Shown piece after piece: positions 1-8,322 of a stretch of DNA of 34,374 nt. The translations under genes were made by a program, and so were the position numbers. Each line of letters opens with the position of its first letter. The first letter of the stretch is position 1. Origin of the DNA: Mucilaginibacter sp. (lineage in GTDB: Bacteria > Bacteroidota > Bacteroidia > Sphingobacteriales > Sphingobacteriaceae); NCBI GenBank assembly GCA_028288285.1, contig JAQBNZ010000217.1:1-34374 (forward strand). Direction: 5' to 3'. The notes under the pieces were generated by a model. It saw only the letters and a program-made list of their open reading frames with translations. It did not search any database and had not been told where the DNA came from.

Positions 1-62
1 TTTTTAATCGGTATTTGGGTTTCATAATTTTAATATATTGCCATCGTTATTAATTGCTAAAA

Positions 63-2663
63 ATGAAATTTTATAAAGCCCTCTTGCTATTGATTACAAT
101 AGCAGCCTATAGCGCTAAAGCGCAAAATACAGATCAGCCGTCAATAAAATACGATCAGCATAAAGTATTTAATCCCTTATTTTATTTTGGAAAAGGTAAT
201 GAATTTAGGTCAGCATCAGGCGCACCCGGCGCAAAATACTGGCAAAACCGTGCCGATTATAAAATTAACGTGGCGCTTGATACCGCCAAACACCGTATAG
301 CAGGCAGCGTAACTATTACTTATACTAACAATAGTCCGGATGCTTTGTCATTCCTATGGCTGCAAACAGATCAAAACATTTACCGGGAAGATTCGCGCGG
401 ACAAGCAGCCAGTGTAATTGAAGGCGGCCGTTTTGCAAATACATCTTTTACGCAGGGATATGAAATAAAAGAGGTAACCCTGTTAAAAAACGGCAGGGCT
501 GAAAAAGCCAATTACTTGGTAAATGATACCCGCATGCAAATAAGGCTTAAAGATACCTTGCGCGCAAACGGAAGTAAGATACAAGTAAAAATAGATTATG
601 CTTATACCGTTCCTGAATATGGAACAGACCGTACCGGCCGCTTAAATACTCAATACGGCTGGATATATGACATTGCCCAATGGTACCCGCGTATGGAGGT
701 TTATGATGATGTAAGCGGCTGGAATACAATTCCGTACATGGGATCATCAGAGTTTTACCTGGAGTATGGTAACTTTGATTACACCATAACTGCACCTGCA
801 AGTTTGGTAATAGCCGGGTCTGGCGAGTTGCTTAACCCTACGGAGGTGCTTACTCCAACTGCTATTAAACGTTTGGCTTTGGCTAAAGCCAGCGATAAAA
901 CCGTTTTTATAAAAGATTCGGCAGACGTGGTTGGTACTAATGCTTATGTTAAAAAGCCAACACTTACCTGGCATTTTTACTGTGAAAATTCGCGCGATGT
1001 AGCATGGGCGGCTTCAAAAGCTTTTGTGTGGGATGCAGCAAGGATCAATCTATCAAACGGAAAAAAAGCGCTGGCGCAGTCTGTTTATCCACTTCAAAGC
1101 GGCGGTAAAAAGGCCTATGGCCGTTCTACTGAATATGTTAAGGCAGCTATTGAGCTATACTCGGCTAAGTGGTTTGAATACACCTATCCGGTTGCTACAA
1201 ATGTAGGCGGACCTGTAAGCGGAATGGAATATCCAGGTATAGTGTTTTGCGATTATAAAAGTCAGACTGGTGAGCTTTGGGATGTAACCAATCACGAATT
1301 TGGCCACAACTGGTTCCCGATGATAGTGGGGTCAAACGAACGGAAATATGCCTGGATGGATGAGGGTTTTAATACTTTTATTAATAAGGTAGATACCAAG
1401 GTGTTTAACAATGGTGAGTATTATGAAAAAACCGATGAGCAACAAGCGGCTTCAGGTAATTTTAACGATCATTCTGATGCTATTATGAATACGCCCGATG
1501 TGATACAAACCGATAACATGGGTGTATCATCTTATGTTAAACCCGCCTTGGGGTTAACTATTTTGCGTGAGCAGATTTTAGGAGAGGAACGTTTTGATTA
1601 TGCCTTTCGTACCTATATTAAACGCTGGGCCTTTAAACACCCAACCCCGTTTGACTTTTTTCATACGATGGATAACGCAGCAGGCGAGGACCTGAGCTGG
1701 TTTTGGAATGAATGGTTTATGACCACCTGGAAGCTTGACCAGAGTGTGAAGGCGATTGATTACAAAGATGACGATGTAACCAAAGGTGCACTTATTACAA
1801 TTGAGAATTTAGAAGAAATGGCCCTGCCTGTAACCGCATTAATAAAGGAGGAGAACGGCAAAAGCGGAACGGTTAAATTACCAGCCGAAATATGGCAGCG
1901 CGGCAGTATCTGGACCTTCCCTTACAAGTCAACTTCAAAGATATTGTACGTGACATTAGATCCTGATCATTTACTGCCTGATATTAACCCGGATAATAAC
2001 TCGATGAGTGGCATATTAATTCCAAAAAGCACCACTGCAGCCATTGTCATAGATAATTATTTGAATGCCGTTGGCGGAGCAGCTAAATTAAAGGGAGTAA
2101 AAGATCTCACTGTTAAAGCTACATCTAAATTACAGGGAGCAGAGTTGGTAGCGGTTACAAAATATAAAACACCGGATAAAGAATCGCAGGAGATATTAGC
2201 GCCAGCGTTTAATAACTTTGTTGTATTGCGCATAAATATTGATGCCGATAGCATTCGCCTGGTACAGTTTAACAAGGAATTGCCTATTCGTAAAGAAGAT
2301 AAAAGTTTAGCCAAAGCAAAATACCAGCTATTTCCTGAGCTGGAGTATGGTAAACCCGGATATAAGCTTGAATTAGCACCAACTATGCAGGTTGTAAATA
2401 ATGAATTGGCATACATTGTTACAGTAACCAATCCTGATGGTGTACGTGTAAAAAATTATTACGATCAAAAAACCGGTTATAAAGTAAGAAAGCTAACCGA
2501 TATACCTAACGCCACCCCAACTGATTACAGCAATTATCAAAGCGTTAGCACAGGTATAAAAATTCCGTTCACCGAAAAAACAAATGCAGGTGGATATCCA
2601 CTTGAACTAAATGTGAACGAGGCGGTTGTAAATAGCAATATAAGCAATGATGTATTTAAATAA
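63..2663 (+). CDS. M1 family metallopeptidase (aminopeptidase), secreted
   Basis: This is a zinc aminopeptidase of family M1 that should trim N-terminal residues from peptides in the periplasm or at the outer membrane. The zinc site is intact: HEFGH at about residues 411-415, then an 18-residue spacer and the third ligand Glu in WMDEGF. The upstream GxMEN-type substrate loop appears as SGMEYPG. The N-terminus is a clear signal peptide (hydrophobic [15 protein letters not shown], cleavage after AKA). I chose ATG at 63 because the longer frame begins with TTG at 54 and adds only three residues before the signal peptide. About 200 residues follow the catalytic and helical part and resemble an outer-membrane-lipoprotein-like or peptidase-associated beta domain, which I could not name. 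The protein is about 866 residues, normal for Bacteroidota M1 enzymes. The next gene follows after 16 bases and is probably co-transcribed. Confidence 0.93.
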   Translation: MKFYKALLLLITIAAYSAKAQNTDQPSIKYDQHKVFNPLFYFGKGNEFRSASGAPGAKYWQNRADYKINVALDTAKHRIAGSVTITYTNNSPDALSFLWLQTDQNIYREDSRGQAASVIEGGRFANTSFTQGYEIKEVTLLKNGRAEKANYLVNDTRMQIRLKDTLRANGSKIQVKIDYAYTVPEYGTDRTGRLNTQYGWIYDIAQWYPRMEVYDDVSGWNTIPYMGSSEFYLEYGNFDYTITAPASLVIAGSGELLNPTEVLTPTAIKRLALAKASDKTVFIKDSADVVGTNAYVKKPTLTWHFYCENSRDVAWAASKAFVWDAARINLSNGKKALAQSVYPLQSGGKKAYGRSTEYVKAAIELYSAKWFEYTYPVATNVGGPVSGMEYPGIVFCDYKSQTGELWDVTNHEFGHNWFPMIVGSNERKYAWMDEGFNTFINKVDTKVFNNGEYYEKTDEQQAASGNFNDHSDAIMNTPDVIQTDNMGVSSYVKPALGLTILREQILGEERFDYAFRTYIKRWAFKHPTPFDFFHTMDNAAGEDLSWFWNEWFMTTWKLDQSVKAIDYKDDDVTKGALITIENLEEMALPVTALIKEENGKSGTVKLPAEIWQRGSIWTFPYKSTSKILYVTLDPDHLLPDINPDNNSMSGILIPKSTTAAIVIDNYLNAVGGAAKLKGVKDLTVKATSKLQGAELVAVTKYKTPDKESQEILAPAFNNFVVLRINIDADSIRLVQFNKELPIRKEDKSLAKAKYQLFPELEYGKPGYKLELAPTMQVVNNELAYIVTVTNPDGVRVKNYYDQKTGYKVRKLTDIPNATPTDYSNYQSVSTGIKIPFTEKTNAGGYPLELNVNEAVVNSNISNDVFK

Positions 2664-2679
2664 GCTTTTACCATTCACC

Positions 2680-3627
2680 ATGCCTAAAGCAATAATTATA
2701 ATGTTTTTAAGCGTGTTTTTTGTGAATGTAGCCAGCGCTCAAAAGAAAGACTCGATAACCTATTTTATGACTAATGAGGATAAAATAGCAGCTAGCGCAG
2801 GCAATGCGGATTATGTACGTATTATTTACCCGCCCGATTCAACTTTTGATAAAGATTTATATATCGTTCGTGATTTCTACATTAATGGAAAACCCAAACT
2901 AATTGCTAAATCATATTCAAAGACCCAATATTTAAAATTACAAGGCTCATACATTGACTATTTTCCTAACGGGCGCAAAAAAAGTATGAAGAGCTATGAA
3001 AAAGGTAGGTTAGTTGATGATGCTACAGAATATTATCCAAACGGAAAGCTTTATTGTTTAAAAAAATACTCAGTAAAAAATGAGGTGACATTGTTAGAAT
3101 GCCGAGATACAATTGGGAATATTTTGGCTAAAAATTCTAAAGGAAAATGGATCATATATGACGATGATTTTAAATTCTTAGCGGAAGGGCCAGTTGAAAA
3201 CGGACTACAAGAGGGTGAGTGGACAGGGATTGAAATTAACGGAGACAAACGTAAAGGAATATTTCATAATGGCGTATATATGTCGGGTAATCTATTTGTA
3301 GACAATGAAAAGATTTATGGTTCCGAAATTGAAGTTTTACCAAGTTTTAAAGATGGCGATTTAGGTTTTGTTAGATTTATTGCTCAAATGATTCATTATC
3401 CTAGTATGGCACGTAGATATAATGTACAAGGGAGGGTTATAGTATCATTTGTAATTGAAGTAGATGGTAGTTTAAATGACATTAAAGTTGTGAAAGGAAT
3501 AGGAGGTGGCTGTGATGAAGAAGCTGTTAGAGCAATAAAATTATCCCCTCTCTGGACACCGGGTACGATTAATGGAAGGCCGGTGCGAGTAAAATATAAC
3601 GTCCCTGTTCAGTTTGTTGTTAGGTAA
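2680..3627 (+). CDS. TonB C-terminal domain protein with MORN-like repeats
   Basis: The protein has a signal peptide (IIIMFLSVFFVNVASAQ), a middle region with MORN-like strands (DYFPNGRKK and EYYPNGKLY, the YxxNGK pattern) and a C-terminal TonB-C domain in about the last 85 residues (YPSMARRYNVQGRV, then VDGSL, then EEAVRAIK and the closing VPVQFVV). TonB-C domains usually pass energy from ExbB/ExbD to outer-membrane receptors. This protein has no obvious uncleaved inner-membrane anchor or proline-rich spacer, so an exported structural or partner-binding role is as likely as classical energy transduction. Start: ATG at 2680 gives a compact signal peptide. ATG at 2647 is possible and would overlap the M1 gene by 17 bases. 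The close spacing suggests an operon with the M1 peptidase. The 3' half looks more A/T-rich than the neighbours. Confidence 0.85.
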   Translation: MPKAIIIMFLSVFFVNVASAQKKDSITYFMTNEDKIAASAGNADYVRIIYPPDSTFDKDLYIVRDFYINGKPKLIAKSYSKTQYLKLQGSYIDYFPNGRKKSMKSYEKGRLVDDATEYYPNGKLYCLKKYSVKNEVTLLECRDTIGNILAKNSKGKWIIYDDDFKFLAEGPVENGLQEGEWTGIEINGDKRKGIFHNGVYMSGNLFVDNEKIYGSEIEVLPSFKDGDLGFVRFIAQMIHYPSMARRYNVQGRVIVSFVIEVDGSLNDIKVVKGIGGGCDEEAVRAIKLSPLWTPGTINGRPVRVKYNVPVQFVVR

Positions 3628-3715
3628 GTATAATACACTATTGTAGTTTGTGTAGTTCGATTGTTAAAATTATAGTAGGGTTAATTAATTTTAATCTTAT
3701 TATCTACCTTTAAGT

Positions 3716-4129
3716 ATGTCGCAAGAATTAACTGCAAATATCTCATTACGCAAACAGGAAATAGCTACCCTGTATTTGGAGGAGTTGGATAAGCACCTGG
3801 CGGATATGAAAGCCGGTTTGCTGGAAACTTCTCTGGAAGTAAATGATTTTGCCGCCTTGCTATTTATTACCCCTACGCATTTAAGTGATACTATAAAAGA
3901 TGTGCTGGGCAAATCGCCTTGTAATGTTTATGAAGAAAAGCTGATTAAATTATCAAAGGAGCTGCTTTTACATACCAATAAGTCTATATCAGGGATTGCT
4001 GTTACACTCACTTATGATCCATCTAACTTTACAAAATTCTTTAAACGGTTTGAAGGTATCACACCTAAAGAATTCAGAAATAGGCATTTAGTTAAATTGG
4101 CACGAGAATCCCAAACAGCCGCCATTTAA
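3716..4129 (+). CDS. AraC-type helix-turn-helix protein, DNA-binding domain only
   Basis: This 137-residue protein is almost entirely an AraC/XylS-type double helix-turn-helix. The first HTH region lies around residues 40-70 (FAALLFITPTHLSDTIK), followed by the linker helix (KLIKLSKELLLHTNKSISG), then the second HTH and the family signature (DPSNFTKFFKRFEGITPKEFR). No sensor or cupin domain is present; only about 35 residues precede the HTH, so ligand sensing, if any, must come from a partner or from that short helix. Stand-alone AraC HTH proteins of this size are common in Sphingobacteriaceae. It is convergent with mqo, ending 53 bases from it, and its target is not evident from the context. 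Confidence 0.88.
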   Translation: MSQELTANISLRKQEIATLYLEELDKHLADMKAGLLETSLEVNDFAALLFITPTHLSDTIKDVLGKSPCNVYEEKLIKLSKELLLHTNKSISGIAVTLTYDPSNFTKFFKRFEGITPKEFRNRHLVKLARESQTAAI

Positions 4130-4182
4130 ACAGAAGACTTCACCATTTTGCCGGGTTGTAACTATACTTTTTGTAGTAAACA

Positions 4183-5682
4183 CTACATCAACTCCAACAC
4201 CTTGCTTGTCCGCTCCCGGGTTGCATCGCTCAACGTTTCGTCATTAATTAAGGATTGCCCGTATGATGGGATCATTTTCTTGAATTTTTCCTGCCATTCG
4301 GTTGAGTTTGCCTGTGCTTTAAAGCAACGGCTTATCAGTTCAACCATTATAGGGACTGATGTTGACGCACCCGGCGAAGCACCCAGCAGGGCAGATATAG
4401 AGCCATCAGCAGAGGTTACTACCTCGGTGCCAAATTCTAATACACCTGTGCGTTTAGCATCCTTTTTTATTACCTGTACACGTTGTCCGGCAATATCCAG
4501 TGTCCAGTCATCAGTTTTAGCTTCAGGGAAATATTCTTTAAGCGCGTTCAACCTGTCGGCAGGGGACTGCAGAACCTGACTGATCAGGTATTTGGTCAAT
4601 GCCATGTTATCGCGGCCTACAGCCAGCAATGGCAATATGTTATTTAATTTTATAGAACAGAACAGGTCAAGTAACGATCCTTTTTTGAGGAAACGGGTAG
4701 AGAAACCTGCATAAGGGCCAAAAAGTAATGCTTTTTTCCCGTCTATCATTCGGGTATCCAAATGCGGTACTGACATTGGCGGCGAACCTACCGATGCCTT
4801 GCCGTATACTTTAGCATAGTGCTTATTAATAACTTCGGGGTTGTTGCAAACCAGCCATTGGCCGCTTACCGGGAAACCACCAAAGCCCTTGCTCTCTGGT
4901 ATGCCCGATTTTTGCAGTAAAGGCAAAGCGCCGCCACCGGCACCAACAAATATAAATTTGGCATCCACTTTTCTGCTATTACCAGTTTCACGGTCGCTAA
5001 CTTTAACACGCCAGGTATTATCCTTGTTACGTTTTATATCATTAACATCATGGTTAAGGTTAAGGTTAACGCCCGGTTTTTGCTTAAGCTGATCAAAAAG
5101 AGCACGACTTAATGTACCAAAGTTTACATCGGTACCAATATCCATATAGGTAGCAGATACCTTTTGACCAGTATCGCGGCCCTCCATTACTAAAGGGATC
5201 CATTTTTCCAGTTGGGCATGATCTTCAGAATATTGCATATCCTTAAAAAAATGGTGCTGCACTAAGGCTTCGCGGCGTTTTTTAAGATACTCGACGTTGT
5301 CGGCACCCCAAACAAAGCTCATATGCGGTATTTTGCTGATAAACGTTTGCGGCTTACCCACATAGTTTTGCTCCACCAAATACGACCAAAATTCCTTTGT
5401 TACCTCAAACTGCTCAGCAATTTTTATGGCTTTAGATATTTCAATGCTGCCATCGGCACGTTGTGGGGTATAGTTCAGCTCGCAAAATGCAGAGTGCCCG
5501 GTGCCTGCATTATTCATCGCATCAGAGCTTTCGGCAGCAACAGAATCAAGTCGTTCATATATCTCAATAGTCAGATCGGGTTGCAGCTCTTTAAGCATTA
5601 CTCCAAGTGTAGCGCTCATAATTCCCGCGCCTACTAAAACCACATCAACCATTGTATTCGAAACTTTATTGCCGTTATTCAT
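4183..5682 (-). CDS. mqo: Malate:quinone oxidoreductase
   Basis: FAD-dependent malate:quinone oxidoreductase oxidises malate to oxaloacetate and passes electrons to the membrane quinone pool, a peripheral membrane alternative to NAD malate dehydrogenase in the TCA cycle. The N-terminus has the dinucleotide-binding motif [14 protein letters not shown] at about residues 14-27. Family blocks that follow include the [11 protein letters not shown] and CELNYTP stretch, [19 protein letters not shown] and [11 protein letters not shown] near the C-terminus. At about 499 residues it is full length. ATG at 5682 was chosen because it starts 10 residues before the beta strand of the FAD fold; an extension to 5712 adds residues without similarity. 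It is divergent from the lipoprotein gene at 5986 across roughly 300 bases, and convergent with the AraC-type gene. Confidence 0.96.
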   Translation of the reverse strand: MNNGNKVSNTMVDVVLVGAGIMSATLGVMLKELQPDLTIEIYERLDSVAAESSDAMNNAGTGHSAFCELNYTPQRADGSIEISKAIKIAEQFEVTKEFWSYLVEQNYVGKPQTFISKIPHMSFVWGADNVEYLKKRREALVQHHFFKDMQYSEDHAQLEKWIPLVMEGRDTGQKVSATYMDIGTDVNFGTLSRALFDQLKQKPGVNLNLNHDVNDIKRNKDNTWRVKVSDRETGNSRKVDAKFIFVGAGGGALPLLQKSGIPESKGFGGFPVSGQWLVCNNPEVINKHYAKVYGKASVGSPPMSVPHLDTRMIDGKKALLFGPYAGFSTRFLKKGSLLDLFCSIKLNNILPLLAVGRDNMALTKYLISQVLQSPADRLNALKEYFPEAKTDDWTLDIAGQRVQVIKKDAKRTGVLEFGTEVVTSADGSISALLGASPGASTSVPIMVELISRCFKAQANSTEWQEKFKKMIPSYGQSLINDETLSDATRERTSKVLELM

Positions 5683-5883
5683 GATATAATTGAATGCTAA
5701 AGATACATTCAAATAATTATTTGAGGGATGAAATCTTGTTAATATACTGTTTAAATGATAAAATTTTTACATTTAGTACTGTGCCGATAAAGCGCCGGTA
5801 TGTAATACTCTTACACATAAATCAGGCAATTTTAATAAATTTTACCTGAAAATCTCTTATTAAATGCCTTAAAATAACAAACA

Positions 5884-5898
5884 ATCAAATTATTTGAT
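5884..5898. promoter_or_regulatory. Perfect 15-base palindrome in the mqo/lipoprotein divergent region
   Basis: The sequence ATCAAAT-T-ATTTGAT is a perfect 7+1+7 dyad. The symmetry continues outward with AAC/GTT after one bulged base. It sits about 200 bases upstream of mqo and about 100 bases before the lipoprotein start, in a region that must hold promoters in both directions. The shape fits a dimeric repressor site, but no regulator can be assigned. The rest of the 5683-5985 gap is A/T-rich and holds no other gene. Confidence 0.35.
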
Positions 5899-5949
5899 GT
5901 TTAACAGATAAAACAATCAGGTTAACGGTTTAAATCAACACAAAATAAT

Positions 5950-5963
5950 TATACAACTGTATA
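5950..5963. promoter_or_regulatory. 14-base palindrome just before the lipoprotein gene
   Basis: TATACA-AC-TGTATA is a perfect 6+2+6 dyad that ends one base before the ATG at 5965 and 22 bases before the preferred start at 5986. TACA/TGTA half-sites of this kind are typical of winged-helix regulators, including BlaI/MecI-type proteins. It could be an operator or a small leader hairpin; the sequence alone does not decide. Confidence 0.3.
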
Positions 5964-5985
5964 TATGGTACATCAATTTAAATCA

Positions 5986-6516
5986 ATGAGCAAATCAGCT
6001 TCAATTATTATAGTTATAGTGTTTTTTACTGCACTGGTCGCATGCAACCGTAATAAGCCCAAGCCGGTATCATCAAATATTGTAAAGCAAGCGGTACTTG
6101 TTAACGGTAAAAAAGATAGTGTAATTAACAACGCTAAAAAGAACTATGGCAACGCAACCGTTTCCGAACCGTGTGTAAAATGCTTAATACAAGTAGTACA
6201 GTCAACCAATGATTATAAAAGAAGTATTACGGGTGTAGCTCCCCAAAAAATGATATACAACGTAAATTGGGTAAAAGCCGAAGGATTGCAGGATACTACA
6301 AATGGTAAAGGATCTACAAGTGCATTAAGGTTAGATGTTGTTGAAAAAGGACTAAATAATAAACTGTTATCCTCTTTTATATATGATAATAGCCTTGCGA
6401 AGTTATATTTTCTTAAAAATGAATCGAAAAAAAGTAATAATGAGCTAAAAATTAACGAAATTGCATTGAAAAAGATAAGAAATGCCTGTTATTGGGGCGT
6501 TGCGTCTGGTAATTAA
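5986..6516 (+). CDS. Hypothetical lipoprotein with a CxxC pair
   Basis: I do not recognise this protein. It begins with a lipoprotein signal peptide whose lipobox is LVAC (Cys about residue 20), so it is probably anchored in a membrane facing the periplasm. The mature part is about 155 residues, lysine- and asparagine-rich, with a CVKC pair near the start of the folded region and one further Cys near the C-terminus (NACYWG). These could bind a metal or form disulfides. Start: ATG at 5986 gives a short charged n-region; ATG at 5965 adds seven residues. It is a single-gene unit: divergent from mqo, and closed by a strong terminator hairpin 12 bases after its stop. Confidence 0.7.
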   Translation: MSKSASIIIVIVFFTALVACNRNKPKPVSSNIVKQAVLVNGKKDSVINNAKKNYGNATVSEPCVKCLIQVVQSTNDYKRSITGVAPQKMIYNVNWVKAEGLQDTTNGKGSTSALRLDVVEKGLNNKLLSSFIYDNSLAKLYFLKNESKKSNNELKINEIALKKIRNACYWGVASGN

Positions 6517-6528
6517 GGCATTAAGCTT

Positions 6529-6568
6529 AAAAAGCCGGATGTTCTTTAGGAGAATGTCTGGCTTTTTT
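6529..6568 (+). terminator. Rho-independent terminator after the lipoprotein gene
   Basis: A long stem pairs AAAAAGCCGGATGTTCT with AGAATGTCTGGCTTTTT around the loop TTAGG, with G-U pairs at three positions, followed by a T-run. It lies 12 bases after the lipoprotein stop and separates that gene from glutamine synthetase II. Confidence 0.85.
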
Positions 6569-6787
6569 GTTTTTTTAAATTTTGCTAATAAATTACACTG
6601 CATGCATAGTAATTTTCTATTTTTTTAATTGATTTAAGAATTTTAATAATGATTTATTGTTAATTTTTATAAATATTATTAACATTACTATGAAATTTAT
6701 AAAAATAATTTAAATTCGCAGTATAATACTGAAACAAAAGACTCTTAACGAATTATAGTTTAAACTAAATTACAAATCATTAAAAAA

Positions 6788-7798
6788 ATGGCAACTAAAC
6801 TCGAGTACATCTGGCTTGATGGCTACAAACCAACTCAAAGCTTACGCAGTAAAACAAAAATTGAAAAAGATTTTAGCGGTAAATTAGAGGATTGCCCGCT
6901 TTGGAGCTTTGATGGTTCATCAACCGAGCAGGCACCGGGTGGTTCATCTGATTGCGTTCTTAAACCGGTATTTATTTGTAAAGATCCTCAAAGAAAGGAT
7001 GCTTATTTAGTAATGTGCGAGGTTTTAGATTCAAAAGGACAAGCGCATGAGTCAAATGGCCGTGCACTTATCCAGGATGATGATAATGATTTTTGGTTTG
7101 GTTTTGAACAAGAGTACTTTTTATGGGATCCTGAAACTAACAAACCGCTTGGTTTCCCGGCTGGTGGTTACCCAGGTCCGCAAGGCCCTTATTATTGCTC
7201 AGTAGGTGCTAATAATGCTTACGGCCGTGATATTGTTGAAGAACACTTAGATGCATGTTTAGATGCAGGCCTAAACGTTGAAGGTATTAACGCCGAGGTA
7301 GCAGCAGGTCAGTGGGAATTCCAGATATTTGCTAAAGGCGCTAAAGAAGCAGGTGACCAAATTTGGGTTGCTCGTTATTTATTAGAAAGAATTGGCGAAA
7401 GCTATGGTGTTTCTATTAACTGGCATTGTAAACCATTAGGTACTTTAGACTGGAATGGTTCAGGTATGCACGCTAACTTCTCAAATACTACATTAAGAAC
7501 TGCAAATAGTAAAGCCACATTTGACACTATTTGCGAGGCCTTCCGCCCTGCAGTTGCTGAGTGTGTTGCTGTATATGGTGCTCATAACGAGTTGCGCTTA
7601 ACAGGTAAACATGAAACTGCTTCTATAACAGATTTCAGCTATGGCGTATCTGATCGTGGTGCTTCTATCCGCATCCCATTATACACAGTAGATCATAACT
7701 GGAGTGGTTATCTTGAAGATCGTCGCCCTAATTCAGCGGCTGATCCGTACAAAGTTGCTGCTGTTATCATCAAAACTGTAAAATCAGCAAAAGTTTAA
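6788..7798 (+). CDS. glnII: Glutamine synthetase type II (eukaryotic-like)
   Basis: This enzyme joins ammonia to glutamate with ATP to make glutamine in the cytoplasm. It belongs to the short GSII class (336 residues), not to the approximately 470-residue GSI or 730-residue GSIII. The N-terminal beta-grasp part has EYIWLDG and WSFDGSSTEQA. The catalytic part has EQEYFLWDPET, VGANNAYGRDI, DWNGSGMHANFSN, NELRLTGKHETA, DRGASIRIP and GYLEDRRPNSAADPY, all close to the eukaryotic consensus. ATG at 6788 is preceded by an A-rich leader typical of Bacteroidota. The 270-base upstream region is very A/T-rich and must hold the promoter, but I found no exact consensus. A strong terminator follows. GSII is not adenylylated, so control would be transcriptional or allosteric. 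Confidence 0.96.
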   Translation: MATKLEYIWLDGYKPTQSLRSKTKIEKDFSGKLEDCPLWSFDGSSTEQAPGGSSDCVLKPVFICKDPQRKDAYLVMCEVLDSKGQAHESNGRALIQDDDNDFWFGFEQEYFLWDPETNKPLGFPAGGYPGPQGPYYCSVGANNAYGRDIVEEHLDACLDAGLNVEGINAEVAAGQWEFQIFAKGAKEAGDQIWVARYLLERIGESYGVSINWHCKPLGTLDWNGSGMHANFSNTTLRTANSKATFDTICEAFRPAVAECVAVYGAHNELRLTGKHETASITDFSYGVSDRGASIRIPLYTVDHNWSGYLEDRRPNSAADPYKVAAVIIKTVKSAKV

Positions 7799-7820
7799 TA
7801 CCCCTATATTTTCTAACAGG

Positions 7821-7851
7821 TCCCCCGGTTATAAACCGGGGGATTTTTTTT
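7821..7851 (+). terminator. Strong terminator of glutamine synthetase II, inside the end of the opposite gene
   Basis: CCCCCGGTT (7822-7830) and AACCGGGGG (7834-7842) form a perfect nine-pair stem with loop ATA, extended by one T-A pair, followed by eight T residues. It is directional: the T-run is downstream only for the plus strand. The stem and T-run also encode the last codons of the minus-strand cyclotransferase-like gene. Confidence 0.92.
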
Positions 7852-8236
7852 GCTTTATATATTCCATGTACTTGCCTGAATTGATTATTTGAAGGCCATC
7901 AACAGGTAAATTGTAAAGGTATACCCAGGCTTCTATTATTCCCTCAGTTGTTTGAACAGAAATCATCATCCTGATGTATAAATTAGGCTCCTCCTGATCA
8001 ATACCATAGCCTTCATAATCATCTATTTGTTTTAAAGTCTGGTCGTTTATTTCATAAATGCTTCCGTGTACAAGGCCAGATTTCTCATTAATCACCAATC
8101 CGGGATATTCGCCAATATCATATAATGTTCCTTTAATATAGCCTGCGTTTAAATAAGTGCTATTGCTTATAAGGTATTGGGCTAATCCATTACCCGGTTG
8201 CAAAAGTGTGCCGTAAACAAATATTAGATGAGTCAT
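7829..8236 (-). CDS. Gamma-glutamylcyclotransferase (AIG2-like) family protein
   Basis: Members of this fold cleave gamma-glutamyl amines or gamma-glutamyl amino acids, releasing 5-oxoproline. The hallmark VYGTL loop is at residues 7-11 and binds the gamma-glutamyl group. The catalytic Glu is in IDDYEGY (about residue 74). The length of 135 residues matches the family. The substrate cannot be read from the sequence: gamma-glutamylamines, gamma-glutamyl dipeptides and other gamma-glutamyl conjugates are all possible. Its place between two glutamine-synthetase-type genes is suggestive. It is divergent from the ligase at 8323 across 86 bases and converges on glutamine synthetase II, whose terminator encodes its last codons (KKSPGL). 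Confidence 0.85.
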   Translation of the reverse strand: MTHLIFVYGTLLQPGNGLAQYLISNSTYLNAGYIKGTLYDIGEYPGLVINEKSGLVHGSIYEINDQTLKQIDDYEGYGIDQEEPNLYIRMMISVQTTEGIIEAWVYLYNLPVDGLQIINSGKYMEYIKQKKSPGL

Positions 8237-8253
8237 TATTTAAAGATAGGCTT

Positions 8254-8274
8254 ATGATGTAAAATATATATCAT
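8254..8274. promoter_or_regulatory. Imperfect palindrome between divergent cyclotransferase and ligase genes
   Basis: ATGATGTA (8254-8261) and TATATCAT (8267-8274) form eight-base arms with one G-T mismatch, centred in the 86-base divergent gap. The position would allow one regulator to control both genes. There is no independent support. Confidence 0.25.
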
Positions 8275-8322
8275 TCATATTATTTTTATCTTGCTTAAAT
8301 TGGCATTTTATATCTTACAACA

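Noticed and set aside
4172..4187. TGTAGT-AAAC-ACTACA hairpin between the AraC-type gene and mqo, considered as a terminator
   Set aside because: The six-pair A/T-rich stem has no T-run after it on either strand and overlaps the mqo stop codon.
4148..4579. 143-codon plus-strand frame
   Set aside because: Antisense to the well-supported 3' end of mqo; no family resemblance.
8283..8322. TTGGCA before the GSI-type ligase as a sigma-54 -24/-12 promoter
   Set aside because: The expected GC of the -12 element is missing at the fixed ten-base distance, so the match is only half a site.
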